Positions 10,672-22,829 of a DNA stretch of 64,000 nt are shown piece by piece (the stretch's first letter is position 1; every line of letters starts with the position of its first letter). The notes beneath the pieces were generated by a model. The model made no database searches. It was not told the DNA's origin and saw only the letters and a program-made list of their open reading frames with translations. A program made the position numbers and the translations under genes. Source of the stretch: Clitopilus passeckerianus (lineage: Eukaryota > Basidiomycota > Agaricomycetes > Agaricales > Entolomataceae); contig CALYLX010000008.1 in NCBI GenBank assembly GCA_944990035.1, forward strand, positions 62,001 through 126,000, given 5' to 3'.

Positions 10672-11348
10672 TCAGCTATTGGTTACAAATGCCGAAAGGG
10701 AGCGCCTTCTGCCCTCGGGACTTGGACTACGACTTGAGCTCCGGCTGGGGCTCCTACTAACAGCCCCAGTCACAGTGTCCAGGGTATTTCCAACGACTCC
10801 AGTATTCTTTTGAAGATTCTTCGTCGTTTGGTAAAGCGCGGCGGGTAAGGCTTTTGCGGTACCACCAATCCCTAAGGCGGTGTTAGCAGCCTATGATACT
10901 TGGAGTCAGGACATGGACTAGGGATAAAAAGAAAAGTTCTCATACAACGGTATCCACACCACCGACTGTATCACTAAAGGCACCACCAACCTGGTGCACA
11001 CCTTTGCCAACCTGCGATGAGCCCGCCTGCAAACCTGTATTAACGCCATCAAGGAGCTTGTAGACGTCAGTTTGCTTCCGACTTCTACTAGAAGGACAAA
11101 TGGGAGCCTACTGGTTGAAGGAGAGCAAGAAGCGGACCGACAATCTTTGAGAGAGAGCGGTTCCTGCGGTGATTAATATCCCTCGTGAGCGGTCGGCCGC
11201 GGGCTGAAGCATCACCCCCAGTGCTAGGTGCTCCCCTAGCTAGAATGTCGGATGGTCAACCTTGGACTGGCGCAGCGGTAGCGGCGGGGAGTGCAAAAGA
11301 GAGGTAGAGGGCGATTGTGATGAAGGAGAGAAAAGAGGTGCGAGCCAT
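10672..11348 (-). CDS. small secreted protein S1 with serine/arginine-rich tail
   Basis: A paralogue of the gene at 12820-13332. The start MARTSFLSFITIALYLSFAL...ATAAP is a signal peptide nearly identical in plan to S2. The first exon has an in-frame TGA after APVQG; it disappears only if a 57-nt GT-AG intron (donor GTTGAC) is assumed, so either this intron is real or the gene is broken there. Later exons LLDGVNTGLQAGSSQVGKGV and AANTALGIGGTAKALPAALY match S2. The C-terminus extends beyond S2 into VSRSPSRSSSRSPSPEGRRR, a serine/arginine-rich tail unusual for a secreted protein. There are no cysteines. Function is unknown. Confidence 0.5.
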
Positions 11349-11479
11349 TGCGAATGAGTGTCTGTAGTTGGTTCGGAGAGGAATGATTAAGCTGCTGAGA
11401 GCGGTGAAGAATAAGGTCGATATTTGGAGGGTATTTATTCACTATTGGGAGGGGATACTGAGAATGGGTTAGGTCTGAA

Positions 11480-11906
11480 CTGTAATAATCGGTTCATCAT
11501 CGAACCATTCTCGCTGTCTTCCTAGAATTTTCAGCAAGATTGAAGCCATGCTATATGGATAAGTAAAGATGAACATTTAGATCGTCTAATTGTTATCATT
11601 TTCAGCCTAGAAGTTCGTTGAGACGACCTGAGGACTTCAACACCTTTTGGATAGTTCTGCTTGCTGGTGTGTCGAGGTCTTCTATTTCTGGGTGGTCATC
11701 GTTAACTGCGATGTTCTCCACTGATATTTTTGAGAACACAGCGTCCGAGAACCCTTGAATAATGGATATAATATTCTTCAAAACCCATTCACCCTTCAGA
11801 GTTGAGAGAAAGTCCGAAGAAAGTCAATTGCGCGTTCTGTCGGTAATCCTAATAAGGTGCGAGACCTGGACCAAACCCGATTCAAGACCTCATCATTTCG
11901 ATACAG
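11480..11906. repeat. tandem duplication, unit 1 (about 427 bp)
   Basis: It starts CTGTAATAATCGG and is followed directly by a second copy at 11907. Shared landmarks include CCATGCTATATGGATAA, CAGCCTAGAAGTTCG, GAGGACTTCAAC and GGTAATCCT, in the same order. It lies upstream of S1. Confidence 0.7.
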
Positions 11907-12340
11907 CTGTAATAATCGGCTCGTCAAACCATTCTCTCTGTCTTCCTAGAATTGGAAGCAAGATCGAAACCATGCTATATGGATAACTGGAGATGAACAT
12001 TTAAATCATCTTATTGTTATCATTCTCAGCCTAGAAGTTCGTAGAGACGCCCTGAGGACTTCAACGCCGTTTCGAAGTTCCGCTTGTTCACAAGTCGGGT
12101 CTTCTGTTTTGGTGTGGTTGTCGTTGACAGCGATGTTCTCATTTTTTCGAGAACATAGCGCCTGAGAATCCGGGAATAATGGATACAGCCTTTCTTCCAA
12201 AACCTGTTCAGTCTTCGGAGCCGAGAGGGAGTCCGAAGAAACTGAATCGGGCGTTCTGCCGGTAATCCTGATAAAAGGAGCCTAACCATAAGATCGGGAC
12301 CAAACCAGATCCAAGGCCTGGCCATTTCGGCACCGTGCAG
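11907..12340. repeat. tandem duplication, unit 2 (about 434 bp)
   Basis: Direct copy of unit 1 in the same orientation, differing by scattered substitutions and small indels. A third, more decayed and partial copy is visible upstream of S2 at about 13455-13640 (TCAGTTCGTC, TTCAGCCTAGAAGC). 12341-12819 shows no gene. Confidence 0.7.
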
Positions 12341-12819
12341 GCTTGTCTGTCACGCATGAGTTAGCCTCGCAAGGTAAAGGTTATAGATTATGTCGTAGTA
12401 GCGATATGCCGTTACGGCGGAACAAGCGGAAAGGAACAGCCGGAAGAGGGATTGAAGCTTTTGTCATTTCACTGGAATTCAAAATTGACAATCGCCAGGT
12501 GTTATACGACAGATTAGGAACGACGGACCACTTTGAGCGACAATCAGGGGATAAGATAGGATTTGGGTTGAGGCGATGCAAGCCTTACCACGCGGCTCAT
12601 CCAATGAGGTTATTAAATATTACACACGACCAGAATTACAGGTATACAGAGACAACGCAGGGGGTAAAACTATACGAATAGGTAACAAAGTGAACTATAT
12701 CATGCAAGAAGCACCGTTGTTCTTACATCGAAGGAAATCACGAAATGGGGTATAATGCACGAATTCCATGCTGGTGAGTCCTCTAAGAGTTTCACTGTGG
12801 ATGAGGTATTATGCAACTC

Positions 12820-13332
12820 TCAGCGGGTCAAGGCGTTGAGTAGGCTCCCGACCAGTCCGGGATTATTCTGAAGAGCATCTAGAAGTCCATACAGCGCCTT
12901 GGGCAAGTCTGCCAGAGTATTACCAAGTCCCGAGACAGTGCCCTCAGCCTGATGACATTTGGAATCAGAATAAACCTGAAAGAGAAGTTACGGAGGGGAT
13001 TGACTTACGATGTCACCCACACCGCTGGTTACACTATTGAGTGCCTTCCCAGCTGAGTTTACTCCGGACTCGATTTGGCCAGCGCTTTGCGTCAGACCGT
13101 TATCAAGGCCATTAGTGAGCTAGTTACCTCAGGTTTTAATTGACTTCCCCACAGTCAGAGAGTACGGTGCTGAACTTACAGGAGTAACGGCTTTAAGGAC
13201 AGGCTTGACAACCTCTGAGACAGACCGTTTAGCGACCGAGTGGCCATCTACTGGAGCCGCGATAACAGGGGTGAATGCGAGAGAGAGGTAAAGAACGAGT
13301 GCGATAAAAGAGAGGGCGGAGGTGCGAGCCAT
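12820..13332 (-). CDS. small secreted protein S2
   Basis: Three exons (13332-13180, 13119-13009, 12948-12820), all joined in phase 0, give 130 residues. The N-terminus MARTSALSFIALVLYLSLAF...VIAAP is a signal peptide. A VAKR site at about residues 33-36 could be cut by a Kex2-type protease. The mature part is cysteine-free and rich in small residues and amphipathic, repeat-like phrases (LTNGLDNGLTQSAGQIESGV, GKALNSVTSGVGDI, VSGLGNTLADLPKALYGLL). It pairs with S1, and the two genes share upstream DNA, so they arose by local duplication. The product is probably a secreted or wall-associated small protein; its role is unknown. Confidence 0.65.
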
Positions 13333-13454
13333 TGTGTGTGCACGATGTAGTTGGTTTGAAGTGTGAAGACGAAGCCGCTGGGAGCAGTGAGGAATGAGGA
13401 CGAATTTTCGATATTTAACCAGTGTCGGAATGAAGGGCCGGGATTTGGTTAGCT

Positions 13455-13640
13455 CGGAAGGAGTATAATCAGTTCGTCAAAGTATTTTCGATGTCGTCCC
13501 AGAGTTGGCCGCAAGAATGTGGCGAGAAACTAGATCGGTAAAGGGAGATGATCTGATGGACGTTCAATTGTTATCGACTCTCGAGTTCAGCCTAGAAGCT
13601 CATATACACAGACACACCGCCGCGTAAGGGTTTCGGGTTC
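13455..13640. repeat. partial third copy of the 430-bp unit, upstream of S2
   Basis: Aligned words with units 1 and 2 include CAATTGTTATC and TTCAGCCTAGAAGCTC. It is more diverged and truncated. 13641-14344 holds no supported gene. Confidence 0.5.
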
Positions 13641-14344
13641 GTTGCCCTTATTGAGAAGGAGGCGACCGCCATTTCTTTGGTGTCGTCACATTGTTATCTG
13701 TGGTGTTCTACCCCAGCTGCCTGAACCCTCCGGGATAACCGATCCAGCCTCTCTTGTGACATTTGCTCCTCTTCGGACCCAGAAGACAGCACGAAGACGC
13801 GAGTCTGACTCCTCCCGAGACCAGTTAGAGACTATTCCTGATTCACCAGATACCGGATGCGATGGGCCCCTAATTCAGACGCAAAAGGAGTCCAATAAAG
13901 GCACTGACCCCTTTCCTGCGATCTCATGATCATCTGTGCACTCTCCAACTTCGGACCCGATCGAGGGCGTTAGAGGTAACCGAAAGAAAACTGAGAGCGA
14001 ATAAATTGGAATAATCTTCGACACCATCTAGGCCTAGACCATCTACAGGAGAGTCTTAAGTCGGAAATGAGATGCATACCAGAACAAAGAAATGAACGAC
14101 GAACCTATGAGAAAGCGAAAAGGATATACTAACACTTACATAGCCAACTTCTCTCGCCTTGTCCGAGTCCATACCCGCATCACTCTCGCCAACCTCGGTG
14201 TCGCCTCAGTAACGGAGGTTTATCGTCGCCTTCTCTCCAGGATGCTTCATCTACAAGCCCGAGTGGTCAGGGCCCAGGATTACGATGGCAGAAGTGCCAG
14301 GGTGCCATCAAGTTGACGAGTGAGACTGGAACTGGTGACAGTGG

Positions 14345-15530
14345 AAGGTTCGACTCGGAATCGGATGACTTTATGCTGATCCCGATCCGTGGGAACACGT
14401 CAGCTCTTGATCACAACCACCATGTCGCCCAACCACTTCTGTTCAAAGGCGTTGACACGACGCGACAGCGGTGAAGCATTTGAAGCTACGGCAAGAGGCA
14501 ACTCACATGAAAGGTTTACGCGTAGCAAAATGGAGAAAATGATGTTCTTGCAATGACGTTAGTAGAGGGAGGAAGACGAGATGAGGTTCGTGTATAGTGT
14601 TCAATCTGACTATTCTACTCCATCCGACCATTCTAATTTGTCGTATAGTGCTTCCTGTAACTTCTCGCAGCCGCTTTCTCCTCGACCCATTACAATTCCA
14701 ATGTTCCTTCGTTCAAATTGACGGTAAGCATCGACTAGCTTCGCCATATAGCCACCAACGATTCTTACATCTCGTATTTTCAGCGTCTACCCGCTATCTT
14801 TCCAGATACCCGCCTATCCAGCCATCTGCCCTCTCTTCAACCCGAGCCGCGCCCCGTTATTCAAGGTTCAGGAATCTTGGAAGACCGACACTCTGACACC
14901 ACAAGACGTCTTGCTTTCAAGCTCTCGCGGACTAGACTCTCTGACATACAGGCGCTTCATAGAACCACCTCGCTTGCTGACTTCTCCTGCTCGTTGCTTC
15001 CCTTCCCAAGGTACGGGTTTATCCTTGCCTCACTCTGCCCTTCGTTGACCGACCACTAGTCTAGCTAGGCTCCGTACTAGCGGGGGTAAGTTATGCCTCC
15101 GCATAAGACAGTGGGTACGACAAGGTTCGTATACTTCCGTTCGATGTGTCTAATCTATCCAAGTTAATGATAGAACTTTATAGATCCCTGTCGAAAGCCG
15201 ATCCGACGCTCTCACCACGCTAGCGACTCGGATAAGATTGGTTGGCCCTTCTTAGAATTGAACGTTCTCGATGTTGGATGTGCCATCACTTGGTGGAAGA
15301 GCTAATGAATCGAAACTAGTGGAGGTAAACATGTTCTGTCATTATACAAACATATATCTCCTAACTCGTCCTCGTATTCTAGCTCTTGATTCACTAACCA
15401 TGACCTATTACACGCCTATAATTCTTCCCCTTCTTGGGAGTCGCTCACGTCGTACCTCTTTTCTCGTATACCCTCCCTCAATCTGTCACCGTACTCTATC
15501 ATAATAATGACATGCTTTGGGTTCGCGTGC
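14345..15530 (+). repeat. dispersed repeat R, copy R2
   Basis: It begins with the R tag (CTCGGAATCGGATGA, then CCCGATCCGTGGGAA, then a CACCATGTCGCCC segment). From 15220 to 15500 it matches R3 at 22530-22790 closely (for example CTCCTAACTCGTCCTCGTAT and ATCACTTGGTGGAAGA). Frames are broken in every copy. 15531-16720 looks like further decayed repeat without a recognisable gene. Confidence 0.6.
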
Positions 15531-16813
15531 AGTTCTCCCTCATCCTGCGTTCTGTTTATCCTCCGGGACCTTTATGCGGACGTCCTCTTTTTGCGACTAA
15601 CGACTGCTGGAGACTCCACGGATCAGAATCTAGGCTAGCCTGGGTCTGTACGTCGGCTTCCTACCAACCCATCCCGAGAAGTCTACGACGTTATGCATGT
15701 AGGCGTACTCTCTTCCTTGCTTCACGGAGTACGTGGATGTCCTCATGTCCTCTCTCTGAATAATCGACTGGTCTGTCTACATAGGTTTTTGCACCTTTCC
15801 CGTTAGCAGGATCCTGCTTGACAGCGTGCCATGAATCTCTCAACTTGCGAAGGTGGAGCAGCATGTAGATGACATCGGGTTGCACCAGAAGTCGTGGGTA
15901 GAAGGCACGTTATGTTCTGTCCAACTCTTATGGACAGTGGCCTAACCTTGCGCACACAAACCTATCCATACCCTCCCAGCCCTCTCATCCACGTTGACTC
16001 CAGCCACTGCCGCCCCCGCCGACTCTGCCTCATCAACCTTCCTTGCGTACGTTCCTTACTTCGATATCGGTCTCTCACAGACTAACTAAAGTTTTCTCTG
16101 CCTAGCCCTCGACCCGTACAACGAATTCTGATACTACTACGAATCGGACCAGGCGGAGGGAGAGAGGAGCTGTGTCAGAAGCCACATGTTGAAGCTCGGC
16201 TCAAGCTTCCGGTGCTGGAACTACTTTAAGTACGCATCTCCTACTGCCGTATCTCTGTGTGGATAGTCACCCTCACGTTTAGCCCAAGTCGTCTAATGTC
16301 CTAGGGCTGAGGCGAACATACCGTCCGTTTCCAAGGACGCCCGAGCATCGAATTGAGCCGCTGTTGGCTTAGAGTACGGTTCTTCTCGGTATTTCACCCT
16401 CACTTTCTGAACAGTTTCGTGCCGCATCGCTCATTACTATTCGTTTCGTCTACAGTTGCTTGTATCGAGTTTCAACATATTCAACTCAAGGCCCTCTTCT
16501 CCCTCTCCTTCTCCCTACTCGCGACTTCAACGGGACTGCATTTTGGGGGAGTACCTGGCGCCTGGTCAATGCCACGACCTGAAGGCCCTCTCCATTTAGG
16601 AGACTGCCGGGCCAGCCCAATTAAATTCCTGGATACTGGGAGGAGAGAATCGATATCATCCAATGTACGTGTTATATCCAATCTGTAGGTACCTTTTGGA
16701 CGCTTACAGATCTGTTCGCAGAATCACGACGCCGCCACGACGCCATGGTGTGCATAGGGCTGGACACTGACGTCCAAGAAGCACATCATGACGCAGTTCG
16801 TAGATCGGGTACA

Positions 16814-16932
16814 CGAGTTCAAATCCAGATGATGTAGTTCCGTGGACTTAAAGCAATCCACTCTTTCTCATATCCAGATGGGTTCGTGGTCTAGTTTGAA
16901 GCCATGATTTTGACGAAAGCGGGTTCGAGCGC
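16814..16932 (+). repeat. tRNA-like (SINE-type) sequences, two adjacent
   Basis: A B-box-like GAGTTCAAATCC lies near 16815 and a second unit has an A-box-like TGGTCTAGTTT and a B-box GGGTTCGAGC at 16921. Cloverleaf stems do not pair fully, so these are tRNA-derived repeats and not tRNA genes. Confidence 0.35.
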
Positions 16933-17582
16933 CTCATGTAAGCGGTCGCTGGTTTGTATCAACTTTTTGAAACGATTCGTTGGACTCGGGAGCCTAGTCT
17001 CTGAAGAGCTCGTTACTAAGGAGGTTCGGTTTGAGACGAAGAGGGAAAAAAGCAACCTTTATCTATATGCACAAGTCGTGAAAGGAATCGATCCCACTCA
17101 CCACCACCGACGATACCTATACCGTCGCGGATGGTCGTTGGGCTGCAGTATGAGGCAGACGTCTGTCTGTGATAACAGAGACACTGACACCGATATATAA
17201 TGTGCACGTATGGACCTAATGAAGACTGTTGCCTCCACTGGGTTCAGTCCTGACGCAAATGTTGCTTGATAGAGTCATTGGAGGATATAAGATGTATTCA
17301 TTGTTTGATTAATATGGCTTTCGTGGATTACCTCGTAAGTTGTCAAGTACGTAGAAAGCTACCGTCACGAACGAGAGCATGTTCAAATCCGCTCAACGTC
17401 AGTGGAGCAACTGGGGAAGCCTATTTCTTCTGCCTTATTCCAGCTCACATTCAGCGCAGACTCATAGTACAGGGAGTCCTAGCTTTGTGTAAGGAAGACC
17501 CGATTGAGCAACATTTGCCTTTTTGAAGAACCCGGCGTAGCGTTCTTGCAATCAACAATGTCAAAACACCACACAGAGCGCA

Positions 17583-17655
17583 CGTCATGATGCAGTTTGA
17601 AGATCATCTCTTACATGCGAGATGACGCCGGGGACGTGGGTCCAAACCTTCAAAT
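17583..17655 (+). repeat. tRNA-like (SINE-type) sequence
   Basis: ATGATGCAGTTTGAAGATC and GTGGGTCCAAAC match the layout of the copies at 25262 and 57655 (GCAGTTCGAA-ACCATCT, then a TTCGAA box). The stretch around it, 16940-17865, has no supported gene. Confidence 0.35.
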
Positions 17656-17865
17656 TCCAGTAATGCACATCGACAATCTCCTGCCAGGACGCGATGTCCA
17701 TGTTCATCGCAAGCTGCCAGAGCCGTCAGATGATTAGGTGAAGCCGGCGGAGGAAGGGGGTGGTACTCACGGGAATGCGTTGGTGCAGGAAGCAACTATA
17801 GCCAGATAAACGAAAGGCAGAGGTTTGAAATGGGCCGTATCCATTCCGACGCATGGGCTACAGTT

Positions 17866-19224
17866 TCAACTCAAATTTGTCGACTTCCGGCGGACTTGCA
17901 GTCCGTAGGTTTCGCCCGTGGAGTCCGCTCCTGGGTGGAGTGACATGGATTCTAGTTCGTCCATGAATGTTTTCTTGGTCCGAACAAGGACGATAACGAG
18001 AGTTGGGTATACAATCTGGAGAGGGGTTTGTATCTGAATATGTCAAAGATAGAGTGGGGCGTACGGCGAAGGCTCGTTGGAATTTGTAGAGGCATATTGT
18101 AGCGGAACGAAAGGTCCAACTCCTGACTCCTGCATGTTCGACCACCATTGTGAATAGCAAGCTAAGGAACTGGGTCGCCGGGGTCAGAACTAGAAAGGAC
18201 CTTCCATAGATACAAGACCATTACCTGCAAAAAGCAGAAGATGGCTCCGAACTCCACGAGAAAAAGCAGCACTTTCTCAGCGAAAGAAAATGTTGTTCGA
18301 ACGCGGATATATCGTGTGACTATTTGCCGTTCATTCCTATGAAAAGACAGTCAGACCACGACGCGAACGTGTGTTAACAAGGTTTACCAAAGTCTCAACC
18401 CAACCAACAACGTAGCGATGAGGTTAGTGGCCAATGACAAGCCGTCGCCGATGTTTCCGAAAGTGATCCCGATGCTCTGAGGTTCTGTCTTTGCCCGATA
18501 CCACCCCGCCAACGTAAGCACATAAACGTTGGAGAGCGTTAATGTCACTATGTAACATATCAGATCAGTACTCATCCAAAGGGTGAGTAGTTCACGCACC
18601 GGCCGTTGCGAGGAGAAGCGCAATAGGGACACTCATTCTCCACCACTGATGCCTCGCTTGCAAGCACCAGACCCTCCAAATGACGACTACGTCACTAACA
18701 ACGACCTATTCGGTGTACATCAGCTGCGGCGCGAGCCGCCATACGTTGTTCAGTACGTACGGCGAATGGATTCATCCAAGCAGGCAATGTTTCTGAAACA
18801 AGTTTTTCATGATAGACCGCGAGTAGGCCAGCATCCAGTGATCCATGACTGGTCAGAATGAGGGGGCTTTTGACGTAGAGCCAGCCAGCGTGGACCGGGC
18901 CAGCAAAGATGATTGTCGCAGTCGCCAAACACACAATGTTCACGATGTATAACGCCAGAGAACGCCAATTTCGAGCTGTGCTTCTCGGACTATAGGAGAC
19001 ATAAGCGGTTGCAGATCAGTGGGTAGGAATGGACGCACAATAATATCACCAGCGTTGAGAGGAGTATAACCAGGACCATGCCTAGCGACGTTTCAGCATG
19101 ATTGTCGACAGAGGCAAACACGGAAGTACTTACCGTACAATATGCAAGCAGTGGCATGGTTCACCATTGCCAAAAGAACAGCCTCCCCCCACCCCTGGTA
19201 GAATGCTACCTCATCTGGAGACAT
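17866..19224 (-). CDS. multi-spanning membrane protein, paralogue P4
   Basis: It starts MSPDEVAFYQGWGEAVLLAM. A 43-nt second exon encodes GMVLVILLSTLVIL, with the same length and phases as in P1. Further exons carry LALYIVNIVCLATATIIF, VVVSDVVVIWRVW, MSVPIALLLATAVTLTLSN, LSLATNLIATLLVGLRLW, FAEKVLLFLVEFGAIFC and IVYPTLVIVLVRTKK. The tail ends VRRKSTNLS then TGA. This is the most diverged of the four copies, and lies 9.4 kb from the cluster at 2.7-8.4 kb. The exon before IVYPT is uncertain, because the preceding acceptor-like tract is short. It is predicted to be a membrane protein of unknown function. Confidence 0.65.
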
Positions 19225-20279
19225 GCAGAGACGGGAAGAGGGAATCGTAGTGCGAAGTCGACCCGGCTAATTCGCGCAGAGTATATTCGCAAATCAATTT
19301 GAGTGAATTTCCGGTGAGTTTAGCCGATCAGATTGTAGCAAATCCACAGCCACACACGCATGATTGGTCAAATATTTCACTGGAAACTCACTGGAAATGA
19401 ATTGCGAATATACTCGAGTTTGTCTAAAAACAAACCGGCGGTCTCTAAAGATCTAAATCGCCGGTAGGCGGTAGATCACTACCATCAATCGATCATCGAC
19501 CCCAGGACCATATTGGGGACCGATTGTTCTTGGGAATTTTAGGTTACATCTACAATTGACAACGCTTGTCTTATGGTGTGATACAAACTCACTCATACGA
19601 TCAAAACTGAACAAACGCAACGAAAGTCGCAGTTTACGCACATCTTTCAAAATCGGGCTTGCGGTGGTCTAAGCGGTGCTCGATGCCGAAGACCTGGATC
19701 CTGAAAAAAGAGAACTAATCGGCCCTGAGGCTAGTTGCTAAATGCGAACAAATTTCGGGTCCAGTATGAATTTGGTCAACTCTCGGGCCTGGCAACTTCA
19801 TGAGTCGGCCGATCACCTCGTCAATGATTCATGTTAACGATGATAGAAATGCGTCGTGAGAGCTGGAGTAGGCGGGACCGTCCAGTATACAGTATCTCGT
19901 ATCCAGAACGACAGCTTCATTTTGAAAGCGTGGTGGATTCAGGCTGGGCGTTCTCACTTAACGTGCCAGCTTCAGGGTCGGTCAGGGTGATCGCCGATTC
20001 TTTGATTGTCGACCACGATTAGCTTGATCGACTCATATGTGTTGACACGACTTGGCCGGAACCTGACACGGCCTGACGAGAGAACATGTCCAGGCAACAA
20101 GAAACCGTCGGTACTTGGAGACATATCGAGGTCGTTCACTCCAAGTGCGGTTCTGCTTGGTATGTCACCCAGACTTCTCAGGTAAAATTCATGGCAGATG
20201 GCGTTATTGCCTCTCAGTAACCCCACCTCTACTCACATTGTAAGGTAGCCTAGCAATTGTAGGCGTACGGTGTGATAGT
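19225..20279. other. intergenic, no gene recognised
   Basis: Only short unsupported frames are present. An imperfect inverted pair (GCAGAGTATATTCGC near 19277 and GCGAATATACTC near 19404) is the one visible structure. Confidence 0.4.
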
Positions 20280-20500
20280 ATCTCCAGGCACTGTTGGGCA
20301 TTATAATGTCCCCTAACGCCACCTCCTGCGTGGGTAATAGTGGATAACTTGAACCTGTATTATAATGCGTAACCTCGGAGGGTCAGGCAATCGGATGTGG
20401 CGGCTAAGGGCGTTATAATGCGGGTTCAATTATAGCGTAGAACCACCATCACACGTTATAATGGAGACATAAACGTGCTATTATAATGGGGAGGACCGGC
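20280..20500. repeat. cluster of ATTATAAT-type palindromic motifs
   Basis: GCATTATAATG, TATTATAATGCG, CGTTATAATGCGG, CGTTATAATGG and CTATTATAATGGG recur within about 200 bp. The same word recurs at 34.2-34.4 and 35.3-35.5 kb. 20501-21300 shows nothing else. Confidence 0.5.
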
Positions 20501-21314
20501 ACTGGTCGGACGCTGGGGATAACTCAATTATTGCATATTCCGGGGTCATTCAACGGAACCTCTTATTTGAAACAACTTTATAGAAGCTAAAACTAAGTAG
20601 CCTTATTCCGTCTAAAGCCTAGCCGACTACGCCTCAGAAGCCGTGGACGCAACTAAGATCACGTATTTTGGTTTGTAGTAAATTGAAGCGGAGATTCGGC
20701 ATAATGCCAACAAGGGATTGCCGTCATGATATGCCTCATCCTCGTGACTGATTTCAATCGTAAATTGATGTGGACCAGCGAACGGGCCTTCTCACCAGTC
20801 CGTCGAAAATAACCAAAGTGAATTTATTGCATGCTTGATGTCTCACTTAGACACGGACGCAATATTAATCCAATGTATTAGATAGTATTACTCCGCAAAA
20901 CATCCCGGTCCTTCAACCCAATTTTTCAAGTTTCAGAAGGTCAAACGAGAACTGAAAGATCAGTAGCATTTTCCTTACATTCTCCGCTAAACTTGACAAC
21001 ATTGCGACGTCCGGTACTTATACGACGGATTGGGTGGCCATAAATCATTCAATGGATAACAAATACTCTACTCCTTCATCTCTTCGAATAACACGGGGAA
21101 TCCTGCCTCTAGAACATCCTCTTTACGCCAAATATTGAGAGGGATGCAGGTAGAGACTGTTCTCTGGGGCAAAAACTAATTTTTAATCATCCAAAGGGCC
21201 TGAAAGTGAATTTCGCCTGAGAAATACCCCTGTTTACCGCATCTGTACTAATCTTCGCTGTAGAACAATGCCTGGAGCCTGGGGATGGTAGGCACTGCAC
21301 CGAAAAGAAACGGC

Positions 21315-21385
21315 ACAAGCAAAGATCGAACCAGCACCGCTCAAAAGACGAAGTAGTCGACTAAACCACTGCGCTACGCATTGTT
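21315..21385 (-). repeat. tRNA-like sequence
   Basis: On the minus strand, TAGCGCAGTGGTTTAG resembles an A box and GCTGGTTCGATC a B box, about 40 nt apart. The acceptor stem does not close, so it was called a tRNA-derived repeat. Confidence 0.4.
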
Positions 21386-21604
21386 GTGGGAGGTTCTCAG
21401 CCTACAATATGGTCGCAATGTCATTAAATGTCTAGCAACATTATCTTACGGCCAGATTACTGACAACGAAATAGAGGAATTATAATACAAACTCATCAAA
21501 ATGTCACTCGAGAACCGGCCTTCCCGTTACGTTGGAAGAAATTTAAGCCCAGGAAGCCATGTACATATTCGTTGCCCGAGCCAGTGGAACTTATGGCGGA
21601 CACG

Positions 21605-22800
21605 ACAAGCTCGGAATCGGGCTCGGATACGGCATTTGGTGACCCGATCCGTGGGAATAGAACCATGCCTTGATCTCTACCACCATCTTTCCCAATCCCT
21701 CCATTGAAATGCGTTGACACGACGCGACCTGGCGGAAATCTTCGAAGGGCCGGTAACGAAAAAACACACGCGAAGGCCTACAGAGGCAGGAACGTGGGAA
21801 GACTAGGGAGAAGCGATTCACAGGTGATGACGTTGAGAGGGAAGAGGATGTGATGAGATTCGTATATTTTCTTCAATCTGTTCTATCCAGTTCAAGCTGT
21901 TAGTGCATATAGTTGACCAACGTCAGACTCGTAGATATACCTATCCCCTTCCTTTGCCCGTCGGCATGGCACAACGCAGCAAGGCCGCAAAGCTTCGTAC
22001 TTTCTGGAGACGATCCAACATCTCGGCTCGCTTCTCTTAAGAGGTATACAAGTAGCCCTCTCAACGCTCCCTTCGAGTTCAACTGCCGGAGGCTGGCATG
22101 GAGACCCCTCTCCAAAGTCCTTGCTGGTATTGCTGGTAGGGTTCTACGACTCGATATGCGTATGTCCCTGAGCTCCTTGTGCCCTCTCCGACTGACCAAA
22201 ACGCCATCTACATAGGCGTTTCCTGAGTGCGCAACCCCAGAGGTCGTTGGGAAGTCAATATTGTGGGTATTAATGGGCTCCGACACTCTGCCCCTCGTTG
22301 ACTGACCACTAGTCTAACTAGGTTGCGTTTCTAGCAGGGTTGGCGATGTGCCTTCGTATCCGGCAGTGGGTACGACACGGTTCGTATACTTCCCTACAAC
22401 GTATCTAACCCATCCAAATTGATGATGGAACTTCATAGGTACTTGTCGCATTCCGCAGCTCAATGCGTTTCGGAAGCTCTAGCCACGTTAGTAGCTCAGG
22501 TGAACCACTCTTTCGACATGATTGGTCGTTCTGAGAACTGAACGTTCTCGACGTTGGATGTGTCATCACTTGGTGGAAGAATTAATGAATCGAAATGAGC
22601 GGAGGTAAGCATATTCCGGCGTTATACAAACGTGTACCTCCTAACTCGTCCTCGTATTCTAGCTCTTGGTTGACCAAGCTTGACCTATTGCCCGCCTACG
22701 ATTCATCTCCTACTTAGGAGTCGCCCACGTCGCACGTCATTTCTCGTGTAGCCCGTCTCAATCTGGCACCGTACTCTGTCTTGATAATAATATGCTTCCT
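21605..22800 (+). repeat. dispersed repeat R, copy R3
   Basis: The tag (CTCGGAATCGG, CCCGATCCGTGGGAATAG, CCACCATCTT, GACACGACGCGACC) is followed by the body. It is the closest relative of R2 in the window across about 22290-22800. Confidence 0.65.
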
Positions 22801-22829
22801 CGGGTCTCCAGGCGGTTTCCCAACTTCGA

